Positions 1 through 11,104 of a DNA stretch of 64,000 bases are shown one piece after another. This stretch comes from Liolophura sinensis (taxonomy: Eukaryota > Mollusca > Polyplacophora > Chitonida > Chitonidae), in assembly GCF_032854445.1 (NCBI RefSeq), contig NC_088307.1, forward strand, positions 7,826,017 to 7,890,016, written 5' to 3'. The notes beneath the pieces were generated by a model. The model had not been told where the DNA came from. It saw only the letters and a list, made by a program, of their open reading frames with translations, and ran no database searches. Every line of letters starts with the position of its first letter. Positions within the stretch are counted from its first letter, which is position 1. A program made the position numbers and the translations under genes.

Positions 1-114
1 GACTATCTGCGGACGGGTTTCCGGTTCACCACAGCCGGGCTCTGGATATACAAAGTCCAGCGTCATTCGTATTACTCCGCAAACATGGCCGGCAAGGATT
101 CCCCAGAAAGCACC
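1..114 (-). CDS. SGLT-like gene, exon 13 (runs off left edge)
   Basis: Acceptor TTCCCAG is followed by 38 codons in phase 0 up to the window edge. The product starts GAFWGILAGHVCGVIRM, which matches the GAFWGL...RM segment after TM10 of SGLTs, and continues with the loop DFVYPEPGCGEPETRP. The acceptor phase fits the exon 12 donor at 3466. The window edge cuts the exon or coincides with its end. Confidence 0.88.
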
Positions 115-235
115 CTGGGAATGTCGAAAATATCGGTCTTGAATTAGAAAACAATAACAACTGTCAAACAGCGGGGAGGCGTACGATGTGTGTGTTGTTT
201 CTTTTTGTCTGTTCCGTTACGCAAGGATGGACTAA

Positions 236-345
236 AGAGAAATCTGAACTAGGGTTACCGCCCAACGATTAAGAGTTTTTTTTCCTTGCCAGAAGACCTC
301 ATTTTCTGCAAAGACTCTCAGTGCGCTGTTAAAAATTGTTAAAAA
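236..345 (-). pseudogene. Decayed duplicate of exon 11 (exon 11')
   Basis: This stretch aligns with the 3' half of exon 11 and its donor flank (4440-4545) at roughly 75% by eye. Shared words include GAAATCTGAA, CAACGATTA, CCTCATTTTC and TGCGCTGTT. It carries small insertions and deletions and an in-frame stop, and the donor is not intact. The flank at 183-230 also matches the intron beside exon 11 (4340-4385). It lies downstream of exon 12, so it is a tandem-duplicate remnant, not a used exon. Confidence 0.7.
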
Positions 346-747
346 ACGGTTTAACAATATGGTTAAAATGGCTTACAGCAGAATTCAAGCATTTAACTTC
401 TTGTTTTAAGTTTGTCGCTATAAACGTATCAACATGCTCCGTCAATATTAATGTATCCACACAGTGCGTCAATATAAATGTGTCAACACAGCCCGTAAAA
501 CTCGACATAACATTCAACAATTTAACGGTACTTTTTCAGTTAGTCAACTAACCAGCAGTTCTCTACGGCTCACCATAGAATTCAAGCATTTACCCGTACG
601 TGATTCACACAGTCAGTATACCAACATGTACATATGTCATGCCACAGAATTCAAGTGCAAGGCCTGCAAGGCCTAATGATTTTTTCTACCCCCAAAACGC
701 AAAAGACAACCACGAAGACTAGAAAAGTTAATACAAGATGTGCCAAA

Positions 748-826
748 ACACAGATCCCGCCGGGAGTTAGTGAACTATTCGTATCTCTCCACAAACATGG
801 CCGACAAAGATTCCTCAGAAAGCACC
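748..826 (-). pseudogene. Decayed duplicate of exon 13 (exon 13')
   Basis: The strip from the acceptor (GACATTTTCAG) into the coding part matches the live exon 13: both give GAF..., then VGHVCG/AGHVCG and IRI/IRM. Here the Trp codon after GAF is TGA, so the copy cannot encode SGLT. The intron flank (GAATTAGAAAACAAT) is also shared with 137-165. Homology fades below about 750. Confidence 0.72.
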
Positions 827-870
827 CTGAAAATGTCGAGAATATCGGGTTTGAATTAGAAAACAATGCT

Positions 871-1640
871 AAAAACAAAAACAAAAAACAAAACAAAACA
901 AAACAAAAAAAAAACAAAAAAAAAACCACACAAAAAACAAAGTTCAAAGATAACATTAAGAAGTATTTGTGTTACCATAATGCATACGTCAATATTATTT
1001 TGTGCATGTATTTATAGGCTGTAAGTAATGTTTTTTTTTAAATATTCTGGTCGTGTAAGACAGGCGTTTGGTCAGGTGTTTTTGGCTTATCACTTAATTT
1101 TTTTTTGAATAAGATTGTTCGACCTGGGAAGTGTAATGTTTTGCAATAACCATGGACTGATGAAAATACCGGAAGAGGTGAAATCATAATGCAAAAACAA
1201 TGACGCCTTAATAAAAATCACTAGTTTTAGTTTTAAGTTTAAACTTATTTTATTGACATTATTGAATGAAAGGGATTGGGTGGAAACCTCTGCATTTTAT
1301 ACAAATGTTGGCTGCAGACAAATTTGTAATATAATGATATGGCAGAAAGAAAACAATGGCGGGAAAAAAGTAACAGAAAATTATTGACGGGTGGGAAAAG
1401 TAGGGGTGGGGAAAGTGTGGAGAAAAAAAAACAGATAGTGTGACGTAATTTTTTAGCGGAATGGAAATCAAAATCCACCACTAGTTAAAATAAATTCAAT
1501 AAACATCTTACATTGTATTGAATCGGTTGCTATTTGTGACAAAAGTATGCACAGCATTGAAAATCTGGGCACTATTTTAGGAAGATCTGTACCCAAAAAT
1601 AAGTTCTGTTATGGTATGGTTCAGAATGTCTTCTGTCATG
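871..1640. other. Intron 12 stretch, A-rich tract and no recognised gene
   Basis: An (AAAAC)n-like A-rich tract occupies roughly 868-945. The rest is AT-rich with no coding match that I recognise on either strand. The Lys/Asn-rich and Phe-rich reading frames here come from the A-rich tract. Confidence 0.6.
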
Positions 1641-1649
1641 ATGGCTCGA

Positions 1650-2815
1650 GGGTGTGCGTATAAGGGATAATAGAGTAAACGATGGGCAGCATCTTTGACA
1701 TGCTGACTGCATCTACAGTCACATTCATCAATTACATTTATTCTGTAAAGGTCAGCGTTTAACAGACAACAATTATTTTCTTAGCTTTGTATTTATTTTC
1801 CTTGGGCGAGTCAGAAATAACTTGCATGGTTTAGTAATGTCTATAGATCGTAATTTAGTTTTTAAAACAGTCCAGACTTGGACTATTTCTAGGAACTAGG
1901 TCTAGATTGGCCCAAAGACGAACAGTAGATGAGAGAAATAAATTACGAGTGAATAGATTACGAATCTGGGAAGCATGTAATTGTAATAATTTGTGAGATT
2001 ATAGTTTAGGAAATCGTCTACGAATGAGGTAACAAGATCACTGATATACGAGGAAATCATATCGTTGTAAATTTTATACGTAAAAATAATTTCATATTTT
2101 CCCTTTAGCTAATGTGTCCTATCCCGTTTCTTTATAAAAGGGATTTCTTGAGGTGTTCAAGAGCAGACCAGTTACAATCCACCAGCAGAAAGTGGAATTT
2201 TTCTAAACATTTTGATTAATTTTTGGTGCAGCCATCCCATAATACTGAAGCATATTCCATCAAAGTCCAAAGTCCAAAATCATTCCGTATTTTATTTTTT
2301 TTTTTGATATTGAAAGGGACCCAGCACAGAACGTTGGGGGCACTCCGGCGTTAGTCGACTTGATATCAGATGAACAGTTCTTCATAACTACACATTTGCG
2401 TTCTACCATTTAAATGGTCTTCAAGCCAATTCAGAGCGTTGCAAACTACTCCAAAATATTCATGACTGTGAAGAAGGCATTTATGCCACACGGTGCCAAA
2501 ACCTTTAGTTATATCGCAAAAGATAAATCAGGAAATATCGTCATTATAAAGGGTGTTAGCAAGAGAAGGAAATATTTCGATTAATTGACGAACGTTAGAA
2601 TGGCCAGGTAAAAAACCTGATTGGTATTTATAAAATAAGTTTTGCTAATAAAGAAATTATACATGTATACTGGTTTCAGTATAATTCTTCCCATGATTTT
2701 TCCAATGCAGGGAAGCACAGAGATAGGGCGATAATTTGTTGGGTTATGTTTGTTTCCGTCCTTATACACTGGAAGTACATTTGAAGTTTTCCAAGAGTTT
2801 GAGACGGTCTTCATT
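1650..2815 (-). pseudogene. Degraded LINE reverse transcriptase fragment
   Basis: Read on the minus strand, 2815-2581 gives SWKTSNVLPVYKDG, then NYRPISVLPCIGKIM, the RT palm entry motif of non-LTR elements. Further along come a degraded FCDITKGFGTVWH (normally F.D..KAFD.V.H) and GRRSAPNVLCWVP where GVPQGSVLGP is expected. Stops and frameshifts are frequent. The region below about 2160 is only weakly supported. The clade looks CR1/jockey-like but is uncertain. It lies in intron 12 of the cotransporter gene. Confidence 0.65.
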
Positions 2816-3139
2816 ATTAGAGACTAGGTGGTCAGACATTTGGAAGGCACACACCGCGCTAGCAACGCCCTTCAGCATTTTGTGACTAATGTGATCAGGG
2901 TATAGAGCCTTGCTAACGTCAGGATTTGGATACCATCATCAATTTCGTTCCCCGAAATAGAAAATGAATTAACGAACGATTTATACCTGGTCAAGTATGG
3001 CAAAGCAAAAGGAAAAAATCACTAATTTTAAGAACTCTAGATTACAGGGGCCAGCATTTGGTTTCATATTAGTTTGTCTCTAAAGAATGGGAAGGTTTTG
3101 CCTTGCATTACCAAGTTATTATAAGGGTTAAAAAGACCA

Positions 3140-3400
3140 GTGATAAATGATTGATGAGGGAAAATTATTCTCGTAGAACAATGTCATTTTCACCTGGAGT
3201 CCAACAGAAAATCTTGTTTGATAATTAAAAAAAAGAGCAACATACACGTGACCTCTTGCCGTCAACACCAACAGTCTTGGCTTTCTATCACTTCCGCAGA
3301 AAAAATGTTCTCCACGTGGCGTTGTTTACATGTAGGCCAATACGAAAACCGCAAGCCGTCTCGGCGACAGTTATGCGTAATGTGTACACGTACGTTGTTG
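3140..3400. repeat. Intronic segment duplicated at 4095-4345
   Basis: This segment and 4095-4345 share an ordered series of words: GTCCAAC.GAAAATCT, CAACATACACGTGAC, then CTTGG and a TAATRTGTA...GTTGTTGT block. One copy lies beside exon 12 and the other beside exon 11, consistent with local tandem duplication in the 3' half of the gene. The ORFs seen here are not convincing. Confidence 0.5.
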
Positions 3401-3465
3401 TAGAAAGTCTTTTACCAATTATCCACTTTTTACAAAAAAATCGAAATCGACAACACCTGTCTCAC

Positions 3466-3634
3466 CTGTTCGGTCATACGTTCCCATAGTATCGCCCAGA
3501 AAAACAAGGCGCCAATTGGTGTACCCAGATAACCCTGAATGGCTTGAATGTATATGAAGAGTTGTCCCCCTTGTGAGCTCTTCACAAGTGGGATCCACAA
3601 AATACTCAGACCACACAAGACAACGATGAACAAC
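3466..3634 (-). CDS. SGLT-like gene, exon 12
   Basis: Acceptor TTGCAG and donor GTGAGA; enters in phase 2 and leaves in phase 0. The product [20 protein letters not shown]...[12 protein letters not shown]...[13 protein letters not shown] matches TM9-TM10 of SGLTs. It includes the sugar-site Gln in YIQ and the conserved W(E/K)R motif. The ORF continues past the donor, but the family match stops at TEQ. Confidence 0.93.
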
Positions 3635-3999
3635 CTGCAAGTCGAAAATGTCATTTATACTATTACAAAGAAAATCATATGACATAATTTTAGTGAATTG
3701 CAAATACAGCGATTAAATTTACTTTTTGTTTCTATTTTTGATATTTATTTCACGTAAATTTTAAGTGCACTCCAATAGGAACACAGACGGTCTTTGGTTT
3801 GTCGTATGGCATTTGTTAATTTATTGTCATATTATTATACTCTAAAATTTTTTTATATTTATTTTTTTATTTTCTATTTTTCTGTTTTTTTTTTAGAATG
3901 ATTTGCGAACATTCTTCTGAAACTACGGAAGCAATTTATGCTACAGAATGTTGGTGTGGGATATTTATGGCCTTTATAACCCGAAACAGTGGCCTTAAG

Positions 4000-4025
4000 T
4001 ATTTATTTATTTATTTATTTATTTA
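4000..4025. repeat. (TTTA)n microsatellite
   Basis: About six uninterrupted TTTA units in intron 11. Confidence 0.85.
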
Positions 4026-4457
4026 CGTGTATTTTGATAGGGTCCAAAGCTGATCACCTTGCCTCAATTTTACATCACCATGCCATTTCAAATTATTCCA
4101 AGCCGGAGGGAATGTTTGAAGAGGAAAAATGTCGTATGACACTGCCTATGTCCAACGGAAAATCTGGTTGTGAGAAATTAAAACGTGGTTAGAAAATTCC
4201 GATTACGACAACATACACGTGACTTCTCGCAACCAACATTAATAGTCCTTACTTGGTATGGCTTGTGTGAGATTGCCTACACACAAAAACTGGAAGCAGT
4301 CACAGTGCAAGTCAAGCAACAGAGATGCGTATAATATGTATGTTGTTCTTGTTGTACTCGGGACTTTTTGTCTCTTCCGTTACAGAACCCTCAGCTGGAC
4401 GTCAGGTAATGGGAGTTAGTAAGAGGTTTCGTGAGAGTAAACAGAAATCTGAATTAC

Positions 4458-4608
4458 CTTCCAACGATTAGGAGTTCTCTTTCCTTCGCAGAGGGCCTCA
4501 TTTTCCGCCAGAGGTCCATGGTAAAGAGTGCGCTTGCGCTGTTGAATATTGACGTCAAAGAGCTCATAATGGCGGATAGCATAACGGCCATCAATAATCC
4601 ACGGAGAC
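4458..4608 (-). CDS. SGLT-like gene, exon 11
   Basis: Acceptor TATGCAG and donor GTAATT; phase 1 in, phase 2 out. It encodes [20 protein letters not shown] followed by [19 protein letters not shown], the TM8 segment holding the sodium-site serines, then [10 protein letters not shown] before TM9. A decayed second copy lies at 236-345. Confidence 0.95.
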
Positions 4609-5103
4609 CTGCATACACAGAGAAATACACATACAACGTGTATGTAGTGACGACCTTCCTAACGAGAAGTTTTTACGAAGCAAAGCACCTTTGATGTGGA
4701 GAAAAACTTTACAAGGTAGATCGAATATCTCACTACAACGAAAACCTTTATTGTGAAGAGAAAAAGTGTTCATAAATAAGAAATAAAAAAGAAAATTAAT
4801 ATTTTACAGTGCTTTCAGCTTACAGTAACATATTACTTCTCTGGGTTTTTTCTTTGTTTACGGAAAATATATAATTGAGTATTGACACACATGGACAATG
4901 TACTTCTTCGTTCTTTTTTGTAAAGGATTTCTTCTGGTAGAACAAATTGAGGCCGCTGTGGCCAAGCTATACATATGTATATTTTGACAGTAAAAAACAA
5001 ACATGGAAATAGACTTCATAATATAAGTATGACTATACAGGCGAAAGCAACACATTTGCACATTTGTTTGAATCATCAATTCCTTTGTCTTTAGTCGACT
5101 CAC

Positions 5104-5211
5104 CGATTGGGAGAAGAGTCAGAACAAGTTTGGGATAAGCGATATTAGAGCACCCCACGGGATTACCGCAGTACTTCTCACAGTCTGAGGGATCTACACA
5201 GCCCACCTCAT
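5104..5211 (-). CDS. SGLT-like gene, exon 10
   Basis: Acceptor TGTGCAG and donor GTGAGT; phase 1 to phase 1. It encodes the Cys-rich extracellular loop [16 protein letters not shown], then [17 protein letters not shown], a family hallmark between TM7 and TM8. Confidence 0.95.
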
Positions 5212-5372
5212 CTGCACAGAGGAGATACATTTAAGTCTTAATTTGTACTTGATTCACACAGTAGCTTAACTATATGGTCTGTACAGACAACAAAAGAATT
5301 CTGTCGTTCAACTACTTGTTTTAATTCAGTCAGTATCTCAACGGGCAGGTAGTTTGTAACGATTCACTCAAG

Positions 5373-5640
5373 TGTGCCTCCTTGGCCGAGGTGAATAGCA
5401 CACCAGCGAGGAGTAATCACCCAGGAGCCTCTCACCTAAGCGGTCGCTGTTAGTTCAAATCCAGATGCTGGCTTCCTCTCCAGGCGTAAATAGCAAGGTC
5501 TTTCAGCAACCTGCGGGTGGTCGTGGGTTTCCCCCGGGTTCTGTGTGGTTTCCTCCCACCATAATGCTGGCTGCCGTCGTATTAGTGAAATATTCTTGAG
5601 TACGGCGTAAAACACCAATCAAATAAATACATAAACATAA
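5373..5640 (+). repeat. tRNA-derived SINE, near full length
   Basis: The head has a pol III box A-like TGGCCGAGGTG at 5383-5393 and box B GTTCAAATCC at 5453-5462. The body contains CTGCGGGTGGTCGTGGGTTT. The tail is TTGAGTACGGCGTAAAACAC followed by (AAATA)n. Body and tail recur at 23048, 25700, 37495, 38865 and 42190, so this is an abundant family. It lies in intron 9 of the cotransporter gene. Confidence 0.85.
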
Positions 5641-6029
5641 AACTCAAGAATTTAACACCATTTTACTTAGTTTTTAGTAGTCAGTTTACAAGTAGATCAG
5701 GATTCACGAATTTAACAGCAGTTTAGAGTTCGATCATTTAGTTGTATTTTATTCTAGAGGTAAGTAAATTGACGGCCAAAAGAATTTTTACAAAGAGTTC
5801 AAATCAATTTATTTAGCCATTGCAAAAAACAGGATGACTGAAGTATAATATATTGAAAAGACAAATGACATTAGATATTAAAAGTCGAGTCAGAAAGGAC
5901 AAAGCAGCTCTCAAGTCATTTTACAAGTGAATAAACAGAGCAGGGGTAGAAAAACAGCCATTCCATCTTGGTTAACAATGGGCAGAGTATACAAAAAATT
6001 GATCATTTTTAAAATCAGTCAATATCAAA

Positions 6030-6830
6030 ACCAATCAATATTGCGTGTAGTCACGCCTGGCTTCAATGCATGCAAAAACTCTCCGGCGCATAGAAAAAGT
6101 CAGTCGTCTGATGAGATGACGTGGGATTCGTTGCCATCTTGGAGAGCGAACGTCAGTTCTTGTCGGTTGGCTGCAAGGTGTGACCGCTGTCTTATTCGAC
6201 GATCTATGATATCACCATAGGTGTTCTATGGGGGATATATCTGGGGAACGTGCAGGTCACGGCAAGACGTTGACGTCGTTGGCGTCCAGGAAGTTCCGCA
6301 CAACTCGAGCTGTATGAGGTCTGGCGTTGTCATGCTGGTACAGGACACCATGTGGCTGCTGTTGAAGGAATGGCAGGACAGTAGGACGTAAAATTTCATC
6401 CACGTAAGGTTGAGCTGTTAGGTTCCCGTAGATGATAATCAGTGGTGTCCGTTCCTCTCAACAAATTACACCCCATACCATCACGCTACCGCCACCAATC
6501 GGTACCACCTCCTGGACACATGATGCAGCCGTTCATTCGCCTCTTCGACGGTAAACTCGCTGTCTGCCATCGGCGTGGAACAGGAAGAAGCGGCTTTCAT
6601 CCGTTAAAACAACACGTTGCCTATCACGTCGCTGCCAACGGCGTACAGTTCGAGCATATCGCAGCCTCTGGCGTCGATGTTCAGCTGTCAACAACTGCCC
6701 CCTGAATGGTCGATAGGTCTTAATTCCGTGAGTCATGAGTCTCCTGGAAACAGTCTGCCGACTGACCCGGTGACCTAAGGCATTGATTAACGATGACGTC
6801 ATTGTCAGGAAGCGGTTCCACATGTGTAGT
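6030..6830 (-). pseudogene. Tc1-type (DD34E) transposase, dead
   Basis: From 6823 downward the frame reads a helix-turn-helix part (SRQTVSRRLMTHGIKTYRP), then VVLTDESRFF with the first catalytic Asp. After frame changes come DNARPHTARVVRNFL (second Asp) and RSPDISPIEH (Glu), with 34 residues between Asp and Glu. That spacing defines Tc1-like elements. A TGA replaces a Trp codon before PARSPD, and several frameshifts follow. The N-terminal DNA-binding region is incomplete, and I did not find terminal inverted repeats. Confidence 0.85.
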
Positions 6831-7709
6831 TACCTGGGCCTAGTTACCCTAGGCCTGCCTGTTCTTGGCCTGTCTGGTGTCTGTCCCGTCTGCCTGTAAC
6901 GTTGCATCAAGTTTGACACAGTTACACGACAGCAACCGAAGGTGCTTGCAATGTGGGCATGTGTTTTTATACACTTATTACATCTGCAGTTGCGGCCATC
7001 CATGGGTCACGTTATTTTTCAGCTTTCTTCGTTGTCTCGAAACAAATTCGTGTGGGCGTATATGACGCTTGTCGCACATGGGAATATGCTTCGTACAATG
7101 TTTTCCTATAATAATTTAGTATTAATTTGCCGTCAGTTTATATCAGCGCAATATCACATCACAGAATTTACGAATTTAACTGCCTTTTATTTCGTAAAAG
7201 TATACGAAATGTCCTACTGGCACGTGCTTACGCAGCCTGAGAGAAATGTCCTATTCAACAAAGTCACTTGAAATGACAATGTAACAAAATGTAACAGAAA
7301 CTATTTGGACGGCAGGGAATTTAGCCGGTTTTTGATGTTTTTGACAGAAATTTTCTAAATATGTGCACTTTAAAACACAAAAAGCCATAAAACTACTCTA
7401 TAAAATGACTGACGTTCGAACACAAGCGCCGACGCATGTGCATTTGATAATGCGTCCACTACCCTGAACTAGAACACCATCATCCCAACGAACAAAGATA
7501 AAGACAACAAAAACTCCACTCTCCCATATAGCTGCTCATCGCAGTTAAATTTTTTTTAAACAGTTCTTTTACTGGTAGGTATAAATCTTTTGGCTGTTTG
7601 CTAATATAGACCACACCATGCAGTTTATGTCAGAAACATTTATTTAACGTGAACAATTTGCATATTTATCATAGAGGAGACATGTAAAATACTACATACA
7701 TGCAGTTAC
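6831..7709. other. Intron 9 stretch without recognised features
   Basis: No protein family, RNA or repeat was recognised on either strand. It may include the degraded 5' flank of the Tc1 element. Confidence 0.4.
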
Positions 7710-7845
7710 CTGGATATAGAGCTCGACTGATCATGCCCGGTAGTATCATAAGGAAGAGCGGAAGTAGTTTCAGGTACCCAGCCATTATGGCGCCACCCTT
7801 AGCGTGACTCAAGTTCTTTGCAGCCAGTGTCCTTTGAACAATTAC
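7710..7845 (-). CDS. SGLT-like gene, exon 9
   Basis: Acceptor ATTTCAG and donor GTAACT; phase 0 in, phase 1 out. It encodes [18 protein letters not shown], then [20 protein letters not shown], among the most conserved SGLT segments. The Lys of AAKN matches human K321. Confidence 0.97.
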
Positions 7846-8164
7846 CTGAAATTCAGAGCTCATTTTTAACCGATTTAAATGATGTTAAACACCAGTCAAT
7901 AATAGATGTAACAGTTATGCGATTTATGGGTGACGAAAAACGCAGTACCAGTGATGAATCAGAGATCGATAGCAAGCCACTGGTGAACGTTCTCACGTGT
8001 GACGTACAGATATGCACACCGTGTTGGTGAGAGTGGTCGTCAACGAACTTGACGAACGTTAAACTGTACAAACGGTCACGCAAGAGTCGTCAATGGCTTA
8101 ATCATTACCACCTTACAAGGCCCCCGGGAAAAGTTTAAACTTGCACCCCCCTGGGCCCCTGCTC

Positions 8165-9105
8165 GAAGAATGGAATTATATTCTAAAGTCAAAAAGACGG
8201 ATAACAGTAATGTATCGTTGTTATGTGTCAAGGACCATATTAAATCAAACTGGAACGAGTACTTACAAGTATTTACCGACGCTTCCAAATTCCCAGACAC
8301 TAACAAAGTGGGCGCATCAGTGTGTATTCCAGAAATGAGGTATGAAAAATCTTTCCGCTTGTCTGGTTATGTTTCCGTGTTCACGGCAGAGCTTGCCGCA
8401 ATCTTCTGTCTACTCGAGTTAAGACCGATTAGGACTGTTATTTTCACAGACTCCTTAAGTTCTTTACGGGCACTTGGTAACTTTATTTGGAATAAGTCGG
8501 CTGCGCTTGTGTATGAAATACTGTAAATCTGTACTATATGGGGCTACCAAGGTGTATCTGTCGGGTTTAAATGGGTGCCGGCCCACATTGGTGTTTACGC
8601 AAATGAGTTGGCCGACAAACTGGCCAACAAGGCGCTTGATCTACCCAATATATCCCACACCATCCCGTCGTCTGTACAAAAAGCTATTAGTTATGTCAAA
8701 CCGAAATTTATACCAGTATGGCAAAATGAATGGGATAACTCTGTTACAAGAAGATTCTTTTATTCTCACAACCCTTAAATCTCTGTAAGCTACATTCTCT
8801 CTCTCAACTGTATACTCGTATTTAGACTCTTGTCTGGTGACATTAAAACAAACAGCTATTTGCTTAAATTCAATCTCCATGACACGGGTCTTTGTGAGGA
8901 ATGTTTTGTAGAAGATACTGTTACCCATGTTCTTTATCGTTGTAGACGTCATATTGACGCCAGGCGCGTATTTTACGCACAATTAACTCGTGTTGGTGTT
9001 TTTCTGAACCCGTCAGAAAACACGGTTTTAAAACCGCTGACAAATCACAATAAAGTTTTTCAGGCTGTTGCCAATATTCTCACTGGCTGCTACAGATCCT
9101 AACAC
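8165..9105 (+). pseudogene. LINE ORF2 C-terminus with RNase H, degraded
   Basis: Three plus-strand pieces in shifting frames belong together. VFTDASKF...TAELAAIFCLLEL...VIFTDSLSSLRAL carries the RNase H Asp, Glu and Asp. FKWVPAHIGVYANELADKLA carries the last Asp. GLCEECFVEDTVTHVLYRCR is a CX2C...HX4C zinc-knuckle end. Stops after YEIL and SHNP break the frame. This is a 5'-truncated I-type or jockey-type LINE in intron 8, opposite in strand to the host gene. Confidence 0.8.
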
Positions 9106-9760
9106 TTAAAATGTGTAATTAACGGTGTACCCAAGAATGTCTTGAATTGTTATCTATCGTTGCTTGAACATGCGTAATTTGTCAAGCGTCAAAGCCTAGC
9201 ATTTCCTGTGGGCTCAATGTGTTAACATTCCCCCTCTTTACTGTCCACGCGTGTATCCTTATACCATCGGTGTTCTTTACGATAGCTGTGTAAAGGTTTA
9301 GTTCTCTTGAGTACTGGACAATTATGTAAAGCAGCCTCAATTGGCAGTTTACTTGGGAAAACAATTTATTCAACGTTTCGTTATAGGCGTGCATCATTCG
9401 ACTTGGATGGGGAAACGCCATTACAAACTAATCCTCCCCCCCACCCCTCGAAGAACAATCCCTTCATCTACTCTGCCACGGCTCGATAGTTCCCCAAATT
9501 CAACTCCATACATCACCGTCCGTACCGTTGGCTAATGCGTTTAACAGTAATGACTACCAAATCCCACTCTACAGCTACTTGATGGAAACGGTCTTAAATA
9601 TATCGTTGGACTATTAAGTATATCGATCGGATTAATTTACATTAGAGTGTTTTACTGACTTTCCACTTCTATCAACTTCTAAACTACCAGCTGTTACATA
9701 AATAACATAATCTCGAGTAACAAGGCTTTAGTCAAAAAATGTGGAAGCCGATGTACTATC
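9106..9760. other. Intron 8 stretch, possibly old LINE 3' UTR
   Basis: No coding match. It directly follows the LINE fragment and could be its degraded 3' untranslated part. No tail or target duplication was seen. Confidence 0.3.
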
Positions 9761-10124
9761 TTTCTATCGCCCGGTGACAGTGCGATGCAATAGTGCGATG
9801 GGGCGAAGCGCTAGCATCCTTCCATGACTTTGTACAATCGTGTCACCCCTTCTATTCTTCGTTCCATCGCATCGCACTTTCCTTATATTGTCCCCAATGG
9901 CATTACCAGTGCAGTATTTTTTGTTAGACACATGGCTCAATGGTTGTTTATCTATATATATGCTTAAAATCCATGTACCATAATGCATCGTGCGAGGAAC
10001 GTTTTATAATTACTTTCAGTCCAACTAAAGACAAATACCAGTACAGGAAAGAGAAAGAGACCGCAATGCATTGGTTTGGTCACGTCAGGATTTAATAGCA
10101 CAAAGCAATAGAATAATAGAGCAA

Positions 10125-10310
10125 TTATGCCAGGCGATGACATTGTACTGTGAAGCAATGGAACGATGGAATAAAGCGATGACACGATACTGCGAAGCGA
10201 TGGAACGATGAAACGAAGCAATGACACGATACTGCGATACGCAACAGCGTCCTATCCCTTACAATTATCGTGGCATCAATTCCAAATATTGCTCCATTGC
10301 TCCCTTCCAT
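10125..10310. repeat. Short GCGATGG-rich minisatellite
   Basis: Units of about 42 bp built on GAAGCGATGGAACGATG and GACACGATACTGC repeat about three times. Related GTGCGATG words occur at 9775-9885 in inverted order. The Ser/Val/His-rich ORFs here are by-products. Confidence 0.6.
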
Positions 10311-10376
10311 CGTCGGATGATTGAGCGGCTTCCCAAAGAAAATCTACGGAATTGCAACTAAAGCTAAAAAATATAC

Positions 10377-10582
10377 CTGATCGCAGCACCAGTACCAGAG
10401 ACAGCCAATAGTAGCCTGTAATATCAGCCCCGGCCAAGGATTATCAGAGTTAAGAGGGTCTCGGAACAGGTGAAAAGCATCGGCACGTGGACGGCCACAG
10501 GTCGAGTTCATGTCATAGTCTCCTGGAAGTGACTTCATATACAGCCGGACTAAATTTTCGTATCCACCAATTTCCCAGAAAC
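10377..10582 (-). CDS. SGLT-like gene, exon 8
   Basis: Acceptor ATTTGCAG and donor GTATAT; phase 1 in, phase 0 out. It encodes FWEIGGYENLVRLYMKSLPG, the extracellular loop with STCGRPRADAFHLFRDP, then WPGLILQATIGCLWYWCCDQ. The Tyr-Trp pair is the SGLT sugar gate. Human SGLT1 has T in the CTDQ position where this has CCDQ. Confidence 0.96.
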
Positions 10583-11104
10583 CTGCAAATGTGGGGCCAA
10601 AAAGCATTATCAGAAGGCATGTCATTTTTTTTTTACATTTACTTCTCTATTTCCTGCTTTTTCTTTGCTTTATTGGCAGATTAACTGATTTATTAGGTTT
10701 TAGTCCTCTGATTTACTTGTTAAATTCGTGTCTTCAGCTATAAACAGAATAAGCAGATTTGTTTCATTTATCTACGGTTATGGATGATGGACACTAAATC
10801 AAGCCAATATGACACTGTCACAAGTCACCAGAAACTCTTATGATGAGTCCAAATGCTCCGGTCCTCATAAACAGTTTAACATTATCGCGGTAGACAGTTG
10901 CAAGCGATAATTGAATGTAACTGGAAAGTTCTCGTTTGGGAAAACGTTATCAAACTGCCAGGGCGCGTAATTCCCACTAGTAAAGGCTGCAAGTGTAGGG
11001 AAATACTGCAAGACACAACTGTCGAACTTTCATGAATACCAACATTAAAGTATAAGGAATAGTCGTTTAACCGTTTGTCATATACCTAAAATCTTCGGTA
11101 ACTG

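Noticed and set aside
634-1017. Lys/Asn/Thr-rich plus-strand ORF
   Set aside because: It is driven by the A-rich tract at 868-945; the minus strand here holds the decayed exon 13'.
5436-5618. 60-codon minus-strand ORF, similar to ORFs at 42045-42335 and 42085-42468
   Set aside because: All lie across the antisense of the SINE body, and their shared peptide words come from the SINE.
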